64,000 nucleotides of DNA from Phoma sp. XZ068 (GCA_004835665.1 RBKR01000003.1:682001-746000), one strand, 5' to 3'; positions 32,823 to 46,100 are shown, counted from the first letter of the stretch. Program-made: numbers and translations. Notes: generated from the sequence alone by a model not told the origin.

Positions 32823-33831
32823 CGGTGCTGTTGAAAAGGTTTATTGAGTGTGGTATGTGGCGTTATTTGATAGTATATATACCCAAGCGAGTTATCAAAT
32901 GGAATCTTTGCAAGCCTTTTCGGCTGAGACAAAAGTTACGCACGGATGAAATGAATAATTGGACCATGTATTGGATGTCTGCAGTGATATCCCAGGTTCG
33001 ACCGACTGTTGGTCTGAATGCCACCTACGATCGTACTTCATTCGTCAAGAAGCTTGACGGGTACAGTAGCCATTTCACATAGCAACAATCTTCCATCTCT
33101 GACATAAACGTAGGTACCTTCCTCTTGCGCTTGATGAACGTCGGGTCGGCCCGCTGGCCCCACAGGCATAACATGCGCTAGCAACGCATGCATCTGTCTT
33201 CGACAGAGTGCCGAGACGAGTGTAGCTTCCATCTTGACACGAAGGCAGCAGATTCACAGGAAGGAATTCAATAGATGATGCAGGGCTACTCTTTCAGGAT
33301 GGCCTCGCACGGCATGAAGGGTTGATGTGATGCGAAGGTCTTTTCGTTAATACCAAGCTCGCTGTCTTCGGAGAGTATTGGTTCTCACTCCGGCGTGGAT
33401 TGTTAGGTGTTATGTGCGTTTGCTGTTTCTGTCAGGCTGCTCTTTCTTGGATCACTGCATTTGCGCTTGTCTTGTTGGATCGCTCACACGGCACTGCGTC
33501 TGCGTTCCCTGAGCTGTTTGTTGAGAGAATGCACTTCTGCTTGAATCATCATGTATCTACATGGCGCACTTCTCACTTCCAGTCAAGACCTTTGTATGTT
33601 TGTTTCATCCCAAAACGGAGCAAGATCCCGGTTTGTGGGTGCGGTGTCTTGTTTTGCTGTACTCATGCCAAGCGTGACCAACGCGCTTTCACCTCGTTCC
33701 CTCTTGCCTGAGATTCACCGTGACGTCGCTGCCTGCCTCGGCGCTCCGGATCAGATTATTCCGTGGCGCACTTTCTTATGATGGCGAATTCGGAGTTGAC
33801 TTCTGCTAAGCAACACCTCACGTCATCCACG
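32823..33831. other. Intergenic
   Basis: 1.0 kb between the dual-domain regulator and the zinc-knuckle pseudogene. No gene is recognised. The motif tatatatt occurs just after the pseudogene start. Confidence 0.6.
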
Positions 33832-35350
33832 ATGGCGAACAATCCTCGACCTCCGGACACTAAGTCCACCTATATATTCGCTCGAGAAGATCTCGAGAAG
33901 AGCTACGCCAAAGCAGGCACTACGACAGACAAGTCAGTCTGTCCACGGTGTGTCAGGTAGCAGCCGTACGACCACCGCCGCAACATTGCGGCAGCATGCA
34001 CAGCTCCGTGCTTTTTGTGTTCGAAGGACACACACCCAGGTGGGTACTGTCCTCTGATGACGACAAGGTACAGTGAAGCCTTTGGTGTCCAATGGCTACA
34101 AGAGTCGTGGCCATAATTTGAGAAGCCTACACCGGTTGCGCAGGTCATGCGCGCCCGTGAGGCAGCCCGGGAGGCAGTCAAGCTTTCCCGCGAGCGTGAG
34201 GCTCCCGTTGATCACAAAGCTCAAGGCAGACTTGGCCGCGAGCAGCGAGATTTCCGCCGTGACGCTCCAGACAAGCACAGCCGCGAGCAAGCAGGACTTC
34301 CGTTCTGGCTACTACGACACAAGTAGCAGAAGCCGCTATCCTGAGTCCAGAGATAGAGCTTACCACGGCTATAATGAGAGACGTCGCGACGACACGCATG
34401 TTCGTCAACCTGCCGCCAAACCCCGTGGGATCACGGACCGCCACAACTCAAGAGGGAGGAGTGGTCGCCGTAGCGCGAGCCCCGAGGACAGGCCACAGGC
34501 CGCTCGCGTGCGCCCAGATCAGAGGCAGCGCAGGCCAGAGTCGACACAGCCCGAGACAGGACAGCTGCAGTTCAGGCTCGCAGAAGAGGCTAACATCGAC
34601 CCCAAGGAAAACCAATTAGGGTTTATGGTGCAGTGGAGGCAGCGGTTCATGAAGGACCAGCATGATGCATATGCCAAAGCGCAGAGTGAATCGCCGGTCA
34701 TCACGCATTCATCGTCTAAGAAAGACGATGTTGAAATGGCTGACAATGGAGCTCTAGAGCATGCTCTCCAAGTCGTCGCGGATCTCCAGAAGCAGCTCAA
34801 CGAGGACGAGGAGATTCAGCGCACAGATGTTGCGTTAGTGGAAGCACAGAACAGGATCGCCGAGCTCGAGCAGAATGGCAGCAGCCAGCTCACAGCCGAG
34901 TTCTCTCGCCTCAAGCAGGATCTCGAATCAGCCGAAACGATGTCCAACGGTGCGTGCACTGAGGCTCAGCAGAAGGCAGAAGCCTATGCCGCTCAGCTAG
35001 CTGAGAAGATAGATCGTGAAAAATATCACACAGAATGTGTGCGGTCTCTCACAGAACGCGTGCAGTCTCTCACAGAACGTGAGCAGTATCTCACTGGTCT
35101 GGGCGAGCAGGCAGTCGCCTACATGCAGAGCAATGGACTGCAGTGGCCAATCCCAGATGCGGCAGCCAACAAGCCAGATCCCTCGAACGGTGGGGTGCCA
35201 ATTTCTGCTGAAGAAGACCTCTTCAGCGCTGAGGATCTTGGTCTGCACAACATGGACACAGGGCTGTTCAAGTCTCCGACTGCCCCTGCTCCTGCTCCTG
35301 CTCCACCCGCCCGGACAGGGTTCATGTCTGGGAGAGATTTCGAGGCCTGA
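33832..35350 (+). pseudogene. Zinc-knuckle / coiled-coil protein, probably inactivated
   Basis: One frame runs from ATG 33832 to about 34290 with two in-frame stops, TAG 33958 and TAA 34114. It includes VCPRC and a CCHC knuckle PCFLCSKDTHPGGYCP (C-x2-C-x4-H-x4-C, 34009-34053), then a basic helix (AREAAREAVKLSREREAPVD). At about 34288-34291 one extra base moves coherence to a second frame, open to TGA 35350: an Arg/Ser-rich part, then a coiled coil (ALVEAQNRIAELEQ, SLTERVQSLTEREQYL) and an Ala/Pro tail. Both stops fit former Gln codons CAG and CAA. Alternatively, introns may remove the stops (e.g. GTACAG 34068 to AG 34143), giving an intact but less natural protein. I favour a pseudogene or a strain-specific lesion. 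Confidence 0.55.
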
Positions 35351-35664
35351 AGTAAATCAGCCTCACGTTTGGATTCTTCTGTACATTGATTAATGATACC
35401 TAAGTTTCCTTCACTATGTTCTGTGCAAATGTGATCATGAAGTCTTCTTCTCGTATTGTGAAATGTTCATGCTCGTAATGCCCATCGCTAATGTCTTCTT
35501 CCACGCCCTGAACGCCTGAAATGCTCGTTGAATATCATAGTGCTTCATGTGAGGCGCCATAGTCTGCAGTACTCCTTTAACCGCAGCAGTCCACATTTGA
35601 CCATGCCCAGTGCGACACCTGACTAGAAAGACACCTTCCTTTGCTCCGTGGATGGGCCTCCCTC
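35351..35664. other. Short intergenic between convergent genes
   Basis: 314 bp between the ends of the zinc-knuckle pseudogene (+) and the CSN1 gene (-). Nothing recognised. Confidence 0.6.
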
Positions 35665-37233
35665 CTATGAGAAACCCATCTTTGAGCCCAGTCCTCTCAG
35701 GCCATCGCCGATACGGTCGCTCATGCCAGAGCCCATCTTCTCGTTAGAGCCCTTCTCTGCCTTGATCTCCATTCCGGCGGCCTGCATATTCAGACGTGTC
35801 AGGCGCAATCTGAGTGTGTGGTCGTACGTCTCGGCCATCTTGAGGGCGTCGGCGTGCACGTCGTGGCGAGGGTTTGTCGGTGGTGAGATGAGGAGGCGGT
35901 CGACGAGGTCTATCCGTGCGTCGAGAGTGTTGTCGTTGATCATGTGCTCCAGCTCTTCTTCAATTGTGACGCCCGCTGCGGCAGGGAACTTGGACGACAT
36001 CTCGTCGAGTGTGACACAGCTGAAGGGTATGAAGTACTGGACGATGCTTTTGGTTCGGATGCGGCCGTAAATGGTACTCAGTACCCTTGACAGGTACACA
36101 TCGAGGAGGTAGTCGCTGCGGTAGCCCTCGAGCACGTCGAGACACGCGCTGTACTTGGAGTTGCAGAAGAGATTGATGGCCTGGCGGATGTGTGGTTCGA
36201 GCTCGAGGAAGTTTCTAAATTCGCTGTTGCCAAGAACCTTCGCCTGTAGTTCGCTGCGGTCCATCGATGCGAGCGCACAGAGGCCACCGTAGACTGCCAC
36301 ATCGTTGCCCGAGAGTACTTCTTTCTGCCATGTGATGCCAGCGGCGGGTTCGGCGACGAGGAACGCAGGCGAAGTACCAAGGAAACTTGTTGCCGCCTCC
36401 TTGAAGTTCCCAATGCACATGTGAGCAAGACCTGTGCAAGCCGAGACAATGGGCTCGAGCTTGGTTTTGTCATCGCCCTTTAGCTGTGCTGCGTCCACCT
36501 TGGCCAGATTGGATTGCACGGTCAACCAAGACTTTTGTGCGACGCTAACGTATACGAGGCGGAGGGTCATATCGGCGAGGTGCTTGTTCGAGGTGCAGCT
36601 TTCGCGCATCTTCATGTATGACTTGTGCGAGTTGCTGTAGTCGCCGATATCGTAGAAGAAGTGGCCCAAATCTTCGTTGCCCATCTGCATCCGTGTCAGC
36701 TTTCAATCCACATACGCAGTCTTCCTCGTAGATATACCCTGATAGACTCTTTGATCAGATTATTCTTGTACGACTTCAGCTCGTGTTCCAGTCTGGCCTG
36801 CTCGCGCTGTGTCTCTTGTGCCTTCTTCTCCGCCCATGCTGTGTCCGTCAGAGCTGCAGGATCTTGAGGCGCAATCCCACTCAGCTCCTCCACCAGTTGC
36901 AGGTAGAGGTTGACGTTCTTGCCCTTCTTCGCCTCCGTGATCGCCAGCCGGTATGCATCGAGAGCGAGATACGGTGAGTGGGAGCCAATGTGATGGAGGC
37001 GGTCGATTCGTGTATGGCCTGAGGACATATCAGCGACGAATTGTATGAGGACCTCCAGGATAGTGTGCATACCAGCATAGTTGGCGATGTATGATTCCAG
37101 GTCAAACTTGGGAGGATCTATTAGAGTTAGCGAAGATTGCCTCAGTAAGGCTATAACACGAACCCTTCACGATCAGCTCGTCTTTGGATCTCCGCTGCTG
37201 AAAGAACGGCGACTGCTCAACGTTTGACGCCAT
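35665..37233 (-). CDS. csn1: COP9 signalosome subunit 1 (GPS1/CSN1), PCI domain
   Basis: Exons 37164-37233, 37073-37117, 36738-37018 and 35665-36684, giving 471 aa. CSN1 is a scaffold subunit of the COP9 signalosome, which removes Nedd8 from cullins in the nucleus; in fungi it affects development and secondary metabolism (csnA of Aspergillus). Family blocks: PPKFDLESYIANYAGHTRID (joined across two introns), KESIRMGNEDLGHFFYDIGD (joined across intron 3), HIRQAINLFCNSKYSACLDV, and the PCI winged helix IRTKSIVQYFIPFSCVTLDE with the following EEELEHMINDNTLDARIDLV. The C-terminal helix ends in a basic, Gly-rich tail (GSGMSDRIGDGLRGLGSKMG). All introns have GT/AG ends. Confidence 0.93.
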
Positions 37234-37807
37234 TGCTGTGGTGGTGAGTTGTCTTCGGCGGAGTTGCGGAGTTGATTGGAGCTTGAGCTCCAGGCAACGA
37301 GTGGGGCGCGGGGCGTCATGCCAAGCCCAACGACTTAACTGCTCTGCTCTGCAGCCTTCGATAATTACAGCCTCATCACTATCAAAACATGTCTGCATAA
37401 GGAATTCCGTACGCCATCATCGTCAACCACACTATATCGATACACTCTTATCTAGACGAACGAGGATTTTGCTTCGAAAATGACCTCCCCTGCCCGTGAT
37501 TCTAGGCATCAATTGACACAGGTGACTTTAGATCCAATCTTATAGCTTTCCAGTAAATTCAACGGTCGTACTGACACGAACTTCATCGAGCTCGGAGACG
37601 TAAAGACACGTGATCGACTATTGCCTGTCTATCTATCTGTATGCGGTGCGGCGCCCTTCTGTGTTCGCCCTTTTCTGCCAAAAGCAGCATCAGGCAGCAC
37701 GAACGTGACTTGAGTGGCAGAATCAACAATGGTTATCAACCTCCTGACAACTCATCTGCGGTTCAGTATCTTGCCAGCGTCACAACAATACCTCAGCAAC
37801 GCCCAAG
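37234..37807. promoter_or_regulatory. Divergent promoter region (CSN1 / DUF2828)
   Basis: 574 bp between two divergent start codons. It contains one CACGTG E-box-type palindrome at about 37609. No TATA box was recognised. Confidence 0.45.
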
Positions 37808-40111
37808 ATGACTGTCGAGTCAATCACAGCAATGCCAGTTGATACACCAAAACATTCAATATTGAACTCATCGTTCCCTGTTCTTCTTCCTGAGTTCCAA
37901 GCTCTATGTACTCTTGCAGGCGATTTCAAGCTCCAACCTCTCTTCAGAAGATCAAGTCACGCCACCAACGAGCAGAGTCTGCAGGATGTCACAAACGAAT
38001 TGAGGACATTGGACAAGGAAGATGTAGACCCCTCCACTGTATCCGAGGAAGTGAGTTACAACGGCTTGAAGAGGGCAGCCCCGTTTGAATCTGACAATTT
38101 CCGTGTACGAAAGGCACCCTTCGGCGACAAGAAGACGTTTACAGAAAACGATGATATCACCAACATCTCTTCGCAGAACCCTCTCGTGGACTTGTTCTAC
38201 GATCTCGGCGAGAACAATCGGTCTCCCAATCTCGAGGAGAAGCTCACCAAGGCTTGGAAGGAGGACCAAGTGTTGACGTTGAAGTTAATCTTTAACACGA
38301 GGAGTATACACTTGGGTAAGAGTAGCAAGGTGGCCGCATACGGCGCTTTGGGTTGGCTTGCAGATCGTCATCCGGCCACATTCCTTACAAATCTGCAGTG
38401 GCTCGTTCGTCCAGTGATTGAAAAGAAGAGGTCAAAATCTGAAGCTAGTAAAAGCGCTACAGAGGATGTCTTTGAGATGATCACTGCCGAAGATGCTGTC
38501 ACCACGTCCATGGAAACTAGCAACGCCTATGATGTCCGCCATGGAGTATCTCATGGGTACTGGAAAGATCTTCTCAATCTCGTCGTCTTTGCCGCACACG
38601 ATCAATTGAAGATTGACGGTGATTTTGATTCGCTTCTCGGACAACAGCCAGACAAGTCCGTAGAAGGCAAGCGCAAGCGTTGGAGCCTGGATCAGGAAGA
38701 CGCACGTGAGGCACGGCGAGCGAAGAACAAAGAGCAGAACGAGCGGGTGCAGGAAAAGCTGAGATGCGATCCATTCTACCGGGCACTCCACGTCAAAGTT
38801 ACGCAGCTCTTCGCTGACCAGCTGAGGATCGACAAAGCCTTGCTCGACTCTGGCGAGCGAGCAGACTTGCGCAAGCTGTCTCTTGCAGCTAAATGGGCAC
38901 CTACTTTTGGCGAATTCCACGACAAACACACGTTCATCCTCTCCTCAATTGCCGAGGTCCTATTCCCAGATCCAGCGCTATACTGCCCCGATGCGACCAA
39001 CAGAGAGCTCTACCTCCGCTATGTTCGTGAGCACTATCGGCAGCAGTACTCATCGCCGCTTCGTAAAGCGCTTGGGATTGTAGAGCGAGATATTGCTGCC
39101 CAGACTTTCGGGAATATCGACTACAGCCATGTGCCTTCACTCGCCATGGACCGCTACACTAATCTTTTCATTTCTAAAGACAGTGAGCGCTTCGCAAAGT
39201 ACATTGAAGGTGTTTCATTGGGGACATCCAAGATCTCAGGTGCAACGCTGTTGCCATCGACACTTGTTCACAAGGCTCGCAGCTCCCCCGCCTTCCCAGG
39301 TACTCGTAGGGCCACAGCCCGCAAGATTCAACGCGACGTTATCGATGGTCAATGGCGGGCACTGGTCGAAAGCGTCCGCAACGCTGGATCACTTCAATCA
39401 TCCATAGCGGTCTGTGATGTGAGCGGCAGCATGTCGTACCCAGCATTCAAGGACGGATCGACGCCGTTAGACTCTTCCATTGGCCTTTCACTCCTTATCT
39501 CCGAAGTTACGACTGGTACATTTGGCGGACATGTCATCACATTCTCGGCATACCCGCAACTGCATCAACTAGGGAGTCCAGGCGACAAACTAAGCAGCTT
39601 GTGCGATAAAGTGGAAGATGCCGCGCGCATGGCTTGGGGTATGAACACAGATCTCGTTGCTGTCTTCGAGCTTCTGCTCAAGCTATCGAAGGACTATAAC
39701 GTGCCGCAAGAAGAGATGGTGAAACAGATTTTCGTCTTTAGTGACATGCAGTTTGACCAAGGCATGGATCAAGGGATTTGGACGTCTTCATTTGATCGCA
39801 TAAAGAAGGCCTTCGCCAACGCGGGATACGACATGCCCAAGCTCATCTTCTGGAATTTGGCTGGAAAGACCGGCATGCCAGTAACCGTCGATGACGAGAA
39901 CACAGCACTAGTTTCAGGCTACTCGCAGGGTATGCTTAAAGCGTTTCTCGAAACGGGTGCGCTTGACGGCATGGAGGAATTGGTTGAGCAGGCTGTCGAG
40001 GGCGACGATGGCATGATGGAAGTCAAGATGGTGGAGAAGGTTGACCCTCTGACGGTGGTAAGGAAAGCTGTCGAGCATAAGGGATACAGCATGCTAGAGG
40101 TAGTCGACTGA
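37808..40111 (+). CDS. DUF2828 protein with vWA-type domain
   Basis: Single exon, 767 aa, the usual size of the family. The N-terminal two-thirds match the DUF2828 pattern (NPLVDLFYDLGENNRSPNLE, LTLKLIFNTRSIHLGKS, GYWKDLLNLVV). The C-terminal third is a von Willebrand A fold with a MIDAS motif DVSGSMS starting at Asp537, then TTGTFGGHVITFSAYP, WGMNTDLVAVFELLL and KQIFVFSDMQFDQ. The MIDAS residues are intact, so metal binding is likely. The protein has no signal or membrane segment; it is cytosolic or nuclear and its role in fungi is unknown. The start codon was chosen because the frame is open only from here. Confidence 0.92.
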   Translation: MTVESITAMPVDTPKHSILNSSFPVLLPEFQALCTLAGDFKLQPLFRRSSHATNEQSLQDVTNELRTLDKEDVDPSTVSEEVSYNGLKRAAPFESDNFRVRKAPFGDKKTFTENDDITNISSQNPLVDLFYDLGENNRSPNLEEKLTKAWKEDQVLTLKLIFNTRSIHLGKSSKVAAYGALGWLADRHPATFLTNLQWLVRPVIEKKRSKSEASKSATEDVFEMITAEDAVTTSMETSNAYDVRHGVSHGYWKDLLNLVVFAAHDQLKIDGDFDSLLGQQPDKSVEGKRKRWSLDQEDAREARRAKNKEQNERVQEKLRCDPFYRALHVKVTQLFADQLRIDKALLDSGERADLRKLSLAAKWAPTFGEFHDKHTFILSSIAEVLFPDPALYCPDATNRELYLRYVREHYRQQYSSPLRKALGIVERDIAAQTFGNIDYSHVPSLAMDRYTNLFISKDSERFAKYIEGVSLGTSKISGATLLPSTLVHKARSSPAFPGTRRATARKIQRDVIDGQWRALVESVRNAGSLQSSIAVCDVSGSMSYPAFKDGSTPLDSSIGLSLLISEVTTGTFGGHVITFSAYPQLHQLGSPGDKLSSLCDKVEDAARMAWGMNTDLVAVFELLLKLSKDYNVPQEEMVKQIFVFSDMQFDQGMDQGIWTSSFDRIKKAFANAGYDMPKLIFWNLAGKTGMPVTVDDENTALVSGYSQGMLKAFLETGALDGMEELVEQAVEGDDGMMEVKMVEKVDPLTVVRKAVEHKGYSMLEVVD

Positions 40112-43100
40112 CCTGGCCCATTCACAGCACCGCTCGGATATGTACATAAGAGGGATATAAAACATGAAGTCTTAGTTGATTGCACGGAGAATTGCAAATT
40201 AAATGATTGACCAAATCAAATACTTTAGGTTTACAAACTCGGAAGCATTTCTTTGCCTCAGTAGAACTAGTCAGACAGATTCTTAGCATACAAGACTTGA
40301 ACACAACTCTTTAGAAGACACCTCGTTCGTACGGTTTGTAGGGCATCCTGATAGGTACGTAAAATGCTTTCATTTCGTTCGGGGATGTACCGCAACATCC
40401 GGGAGCACAGGGATAGGCTCAAACTTTGAGACATGAATCTGCATGAATCGACGGCTCTACCTGTGCCACAACTGAATGTTTGATTAGACAATCGCTTCAC
40501 CGTTTAGGAGCTGGCTTGATATTACGGTGCAAGGACTGAGGACACTATATCAGAACATTTGAGTGTATCTGGAACTGGGCAGTATAGATCAAGCGGGCCA
40601 ATGTGGCTTCTCGATAGAGCTACGTCGTGATATGGCTGTGATGTTCACATGACGAAACCGTTTGCGCTCAGGCATAAAACCGCATGCTGAGCGAGACTGC
40701 ATTGAATCACATGAAATGGAAACGTCAAGGACACTGGTAGATGCTGCATTCGGCTTTGGATTTGACGATGAATGTGGAATGATATTGCCAGAGTTGATGA
40801 CGGAGTGATTCGTGACATACAACCGGATCCGTCTATCGCAAGATACTATGTTGAGTTTGTCCACTTGACATACGCCAGGTCATCTGTCCCAAAGATTGGC
40901 AAGCAATGCAATGCAATCAGCAACAGTCTCCCTTCGACCGCAAATACTTCACCACTCATCTGCACTCACTCTATGGGCCCATATCCGCCAAATGCAGCGA
41001 CATCGTTGGTTCCGCAGGGCTTCGTCTCTGTAGCACAGTGACTCTAGGGATAGCGTCTCGAACTCGCACTTCACGTCACTTAGCACCTTGTCACACATCA
41101 ATCGAGACTTGCCAGTACCAGAAGTGGTAAACAATAGCTAAGACTGACAAAGCTCTGAAATCGTCACACTGTACGCATGATATGCCGGCTTACAGCATGC
41201 GGCTCATTACAGGAAAGGAGCCAAGCGCCGAACGAATCACTTTGCAGTGCGCATATACAGAGCAGGACTGTTGTCTAATCGGAGGACCATTCTTAGCGAC
41301 GTTGTGTCTCAGTTCGATAAGGCAATCCAAGGTGAGAATGCTGACGCTCGGGGCGCTTGTTTACGCAATCACGATGTGTGGTACATGTTGACAGTCGCTC
41401 GGTAGCGAGTGTGGTTGAATGTTCTTGATTGGTATATAGACAGGAAGGAGGTAGGTGTGTACTACACAACTTTGCCTGGCTGCATTAAGGCCTCCATGAG
41501 CAGAACTATGCGTGCATGGCTGGATAGAGAGCTTTGCATATCGCACTCGGATCAGTTTTCCGGTGCGGAGAAGAGGCCACGTGTGACGTTCAGCTATGTG
41601 GCGCGACCGTATGTATGTCGATGAATATTACAGCCGATATTGTCCTTTAGTGGAAGGGATTGCGAGATGCGCGCAAGTGTGACAAGCGCGCGGCTAGTCG
41701 GTAAAGTTGTGAGAACTTCATCTGTACCTAGGCTCGGTCAATTGCAGAACTCAATTGATGGTGCAATCGACATTTTGATGCAGTTCTCATTTGTAGGTTC
41801 GAAGCTTAGCTGTTGTTGAGTGATTCAATATACCTTGCGCGCTTCCGGACCTCACTTCCTGTTGGCCGAGAATCGTTCAAATAGTCGATCAACGATGCTG
41901 ATACTGGAAAGGCTAATGAACGCGCCATGCAAGGGCAATGACGAATCAATGGCGTACATACGTACTACATTGTATTCTGCAACGAAGGTGAAGATCTTAT
42001 AGAGAGGGGTGGCATGGTAGGACTTTTCAGGGGTGATACGCGGGGCTACTTGGGCGGCGATGCTATGTCGATCTATCTTACAAGGGTCGAGAGTTGTTCA
42101 ACTGAACCGGAAGCCGAGGGAAATTTCCTGGAAACAACGAAGCCGAGAGGGTAACGGCTCATTTGGGAGTTTCCAGCCGCTTCAGGTAACTGGTATCCTG
42201 GCATGAGAAAAGTGAGGCGTGGACTGGCCGACCAGTTGTGCGTGCATGGCAACCAGTCTTGAAGAGTGAGAAAGGGAGCATGACCAGCCTGGCCGAATTG
42301 GAAAGTAAACGTGCATTCACGAAGCTTAATTAGGGCATATAAGAGCTGACAAGGAGAACCTGCTCAGGGTATGCGCATCGGCCCGTGCAATTTGATGTTG
42401 GTCATTGCGGACTCGCACCGTGCGGAGGAGGTCCGGCGAATGCCCTTCTCGCTACAACATCGTCTGCAGTGCGGTAAGGATGAAGAGGTAATGCCGTAGA
42501 GGCTACTATCGAAGTAGCAATGCCGTGAAGTTAGATTTTGCGCTGAGCTCCAAACAAACGCGGATTTTTGATGCCCAATAGAGACATTGCGCCGAGAATG
42601 CTCCGGGATGGCGGTCAACGGGGACGCCAGTTCGGCGGTTCTGGGGTGAGTTGGTCGCTATGAATTCTGCGCAGTAGCAACGGCCCAGATCCCATTCGTA
42701 GGAATGAAGATGGCCGGCAATGCATCGGTGCAATACGATCGGTGTTTTGCAGGGTGTGATGTGACAGCAAGGATCGACAGAGGCGTCTTGAATTAAGTGC
42801 ATGACTGAGGGCCAGAATGGGGTCTTTCGGTGTTACTTTGATGTTTGGAGTATTGATGCGAGCTGCTTCACCCCCATTCTGAGTCCAACTCCATGACTGC
42901 GGTTGTCTCCGCATGCTGATCACTGTAAGGACTGAGCAAATTGTACACGCACGTGCCTCCGGCTTTTGAGCGAAATCGTATTTTGCGCGACTGCCGGCCT
43001 CATACCTTGTTGCTTGCTCGTGCTGTTTGCCAGGACAGCCGTAACATCGTCATTGGCGGCTACAGCGCCGAACGCTCTTCAAGTCCAAAATTTACATTGG

Positions 43101-46100
43101 CAAAGCTCTCAGGCCAACAAGCTCGGATAATGTTGACAACCTTAACGGGCACATGAAATCAAGACCGGCGGAAAGCGACAGATCGGACCTGGCAACCATC
43201 GGTACTTCCGTGTCGGCGTGGCTTGTTATGAACTGAGTCGCGGTCGCATTCGTGACTTGTAACTGTGGATGATCTGCAGGACTCGAGCACGTACTGACTC
43301 CGCGAGTCGCATACTCCACGTGGCAGGCAAAATAGTCGCCCACATCGTCAAGGAGATGCGTGACTTTGATTGCCGTTGATCTTGCATCACAAGTATAGAC
43401 GACGTTGGTCATCTGAGCGTTGCTGACGGTCGGGTGGAGCGCGGGACATGCAAGTGTCCGGTCAACGGGCACGACCGCGATCAGGCCCGTCTTCGATGCT
43501 ACTTTTGGTGTAGCTAGTAGATGTTAGCCTGTGTGGAAGAAGTAAGTACATCGACCAGGAAACCCCTTACGTGGGTGGCCCTTCAGCGGCAACTACATGC
43601 GACATGTCTTGTGAGTATCAGGAATTACGGGAGACTGTTGTAGGTTGAAACAGTATAGGAGACCGCTTGTCGCTGGCTGACGCAATTCATACCCTGTGTG
43701 AGAGTCCAGTTCGTGCGGCGATAACCCTGTGCAGGAATGGCAGGTTCGTGTCATGGTGTTGAGCATTTGTTCTTTCCCTTTTTGGTGCCAAGCAAACTTC
43801 CTTCGCTCGTTTTGGGGCGACCAAGGTGTAAACGTGTTTGAGCACGCCACTAACGAAATCCGACAGCGTCTTCAACCATGCCCACCAGTCTGCCGCAGTA
43901 ACCCGTTACGACCCTGGGTGCATCAGACACGATTTCGCGGTGGGGCAAACAGCACGACGGGTTATTTCCCAGCTGAACCGCAATTCACAGGGCTGCCCTG
44001 GCAGAATCGGTATCCAGATCAATATCGACCAGGTATCGCAAGCTTCTGCAGCATCCCGTTGCGCGGAGCCGGATGGGATGGAAAAGAAACGAAGCACTGA
44101 CCAGAACGAACGAAAAGATCCGACGTCGACCGCACCGAATCTATCAATGTCTGCGAGTCAAGCTACGATGAGTCTTTTGAAACCGCTTGCTGGTTTGAGA
44201 TTAGATGCCCTCCCGTCCCACCGGGACAGGGGCTGCACTCCTTTTAGTGACTAGCGTCATCCTGGCACACGTGAAGTGACTTCACAACCGACAGCGTGGA
44301 GCCGGGAAGTGGTGGAGGAAGCCAGCCACTGATCAGCTCGGATCAGTCGACGGCGCTGCGCAGACCGCGGCGTTGGATGCACACTATGACGTTCTGGGAT
44401 CTACCCCTGGCGACGATGGGCAGCGCCCTGTTGCATCTACTGGACGGTTAGCGGCCTAGTACTAGATTCATCACTTTTCGCTTACTGATTTCGGTGAACA
44501 AGCATTGAGCTCGTTGAGCAACCTCCTAAACGGGTGTTTGAAGAGCCTCCCTTCGGCGGTACCCGCACTCGATGCTGATGTCGATGTTGACCGACAACAA
44601 GATCGATGCGCAATCAACAAGTGGGGTTAGTTGTCGAGTCTTTGCACGTGCTGCAGAACTAGTGTGAGGCACGCAATGATTGCACAGGACTCGCTCGTTC
44701 ATCATTGTGCCCAATGACAGATCAGCGGTCTTCACACACACACCTGTAAACGGCGCTACCGATCGTGAGGCCGACGTTCCCACCGCATGGCGACGCATGC
44801 AATACGACAAACGGTCTGCGTTGAGGCCCGAGGCGCCCAATCGTCCAATCCGCAGACTGGACGAAGACGGGACGAAGACTGGACGAACAGTTAGGTAGCG
44901 GCTGGCAGCATCCTGCAGGTGTACGGGAACTTGTCAGAAGGTCAACGCTCTGTAACATCGGCCCGTACTTTGACGAGTGACCGAAGCCGAAGATAAATCC
45001 GTGCCGACATCATCATACAAATCCATGTTATGCGAGGCAGCCCAGAGTCAAGATGTCACCGTTCGAACAGATTCTAACACTCTCTGAAACCCGAATCCAA
45101 ATCCGAAACAAATTGGCTGTTGCTCTCAGAATGCGTCCGTCAACACAGATGACTGCAACAAGACAGGCGTTGTGTGAATCCGGACAGCGTGCCACACTAT
45201 GGCGCTAATCACATTCTTGGAAACGGCTTTTGCTCCTTGCGCGATTTGCGTCCTAGACAATAACACATGGACCTCGTAATAAACGCGACATCCAGGTCAA
45301 TCGTATTGAGGGAACTGAACCGCGGCGCCGAAAAGACGCATAACAAACTCTGGTCGTAGTCCAGTTCATCGTCGACTGAATGGGGCAACGTCTCGGATTT
45401 AGATGTTCTGTGAATTATGCAATGTGTGCACACAGGGCAGAGGCTCGGGATTTTTTAAATACAATAGAGCACTACCAATGCCGACGCTCAACGAAGCAAC
45501 TGCTGCGAATTTCCCTGCACAACAGCAAGCGAAAGTGCTGAGACATGCTCGTGCACATCACACACATGCCCCGCCAACGACCAGGGCCAACGGGTCCGGT
45601 AGGCTGAGTAGCGGGCTCATGGAGCGAACCGCGGTGCGGCAAGATGCAGAAATGACAGCCGGACAGACTTCCGCTGGCCTGTGCAGGAGCCACAGGGTTC
45701 ATCAGCCACGGTCCATACGCTTGCGTCGGTTTGGGCGGATTCGTCGGGTCTTAGCTTGCGCGCTCCTACGGTGGGGGACTTGGATTCCGCTTCCGCGCGT
45801 GGTCATGGTCCAGCGTGCAGTAGCGCCCAAGTCGTACGTGCACTGCATGCCAGCGTATCCCGGCAAGCCCAGAAGCACCGCCTGGCGCTGTCGTCAAAGG
45901 CGCCGAAAAGCGACAGGGCCTCATGTACTTGTCTTCTTCCTCTCGCGGGACATCGAGCTAGGGGAACAGGGGTGACTGCAGATTTTATGATTTTGTGCCC
46001 AGCCAGCGATCCTCTGACTTGGATACTACACCGCACATTCTTATATCATACTGGGCCCTTGCGCCTCCTACCAGTGACCGCCTAACATATACTCGACAAT

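Noticed and set aside
32980..33020. ggttcgacc resembling a tRNA B box
   Set aside because: The flanking bases cannot form a T-arm stem and no matching A box or acceptor stem is present.
43092..43502. Minus-strand frame with several Cys and fairly normal codons
   Set aside because: No signal peptide or convincing start. The only candidate upstream exon (MSHVVAAEGPP) is in the wrong phase for the available acceptor.
45403..45975. 190-codon plus-strand frame
   Set aside because: Length alone; composition is random-like, no domain, no signal, no homologous motif, and it lies in gene-poor DNA.
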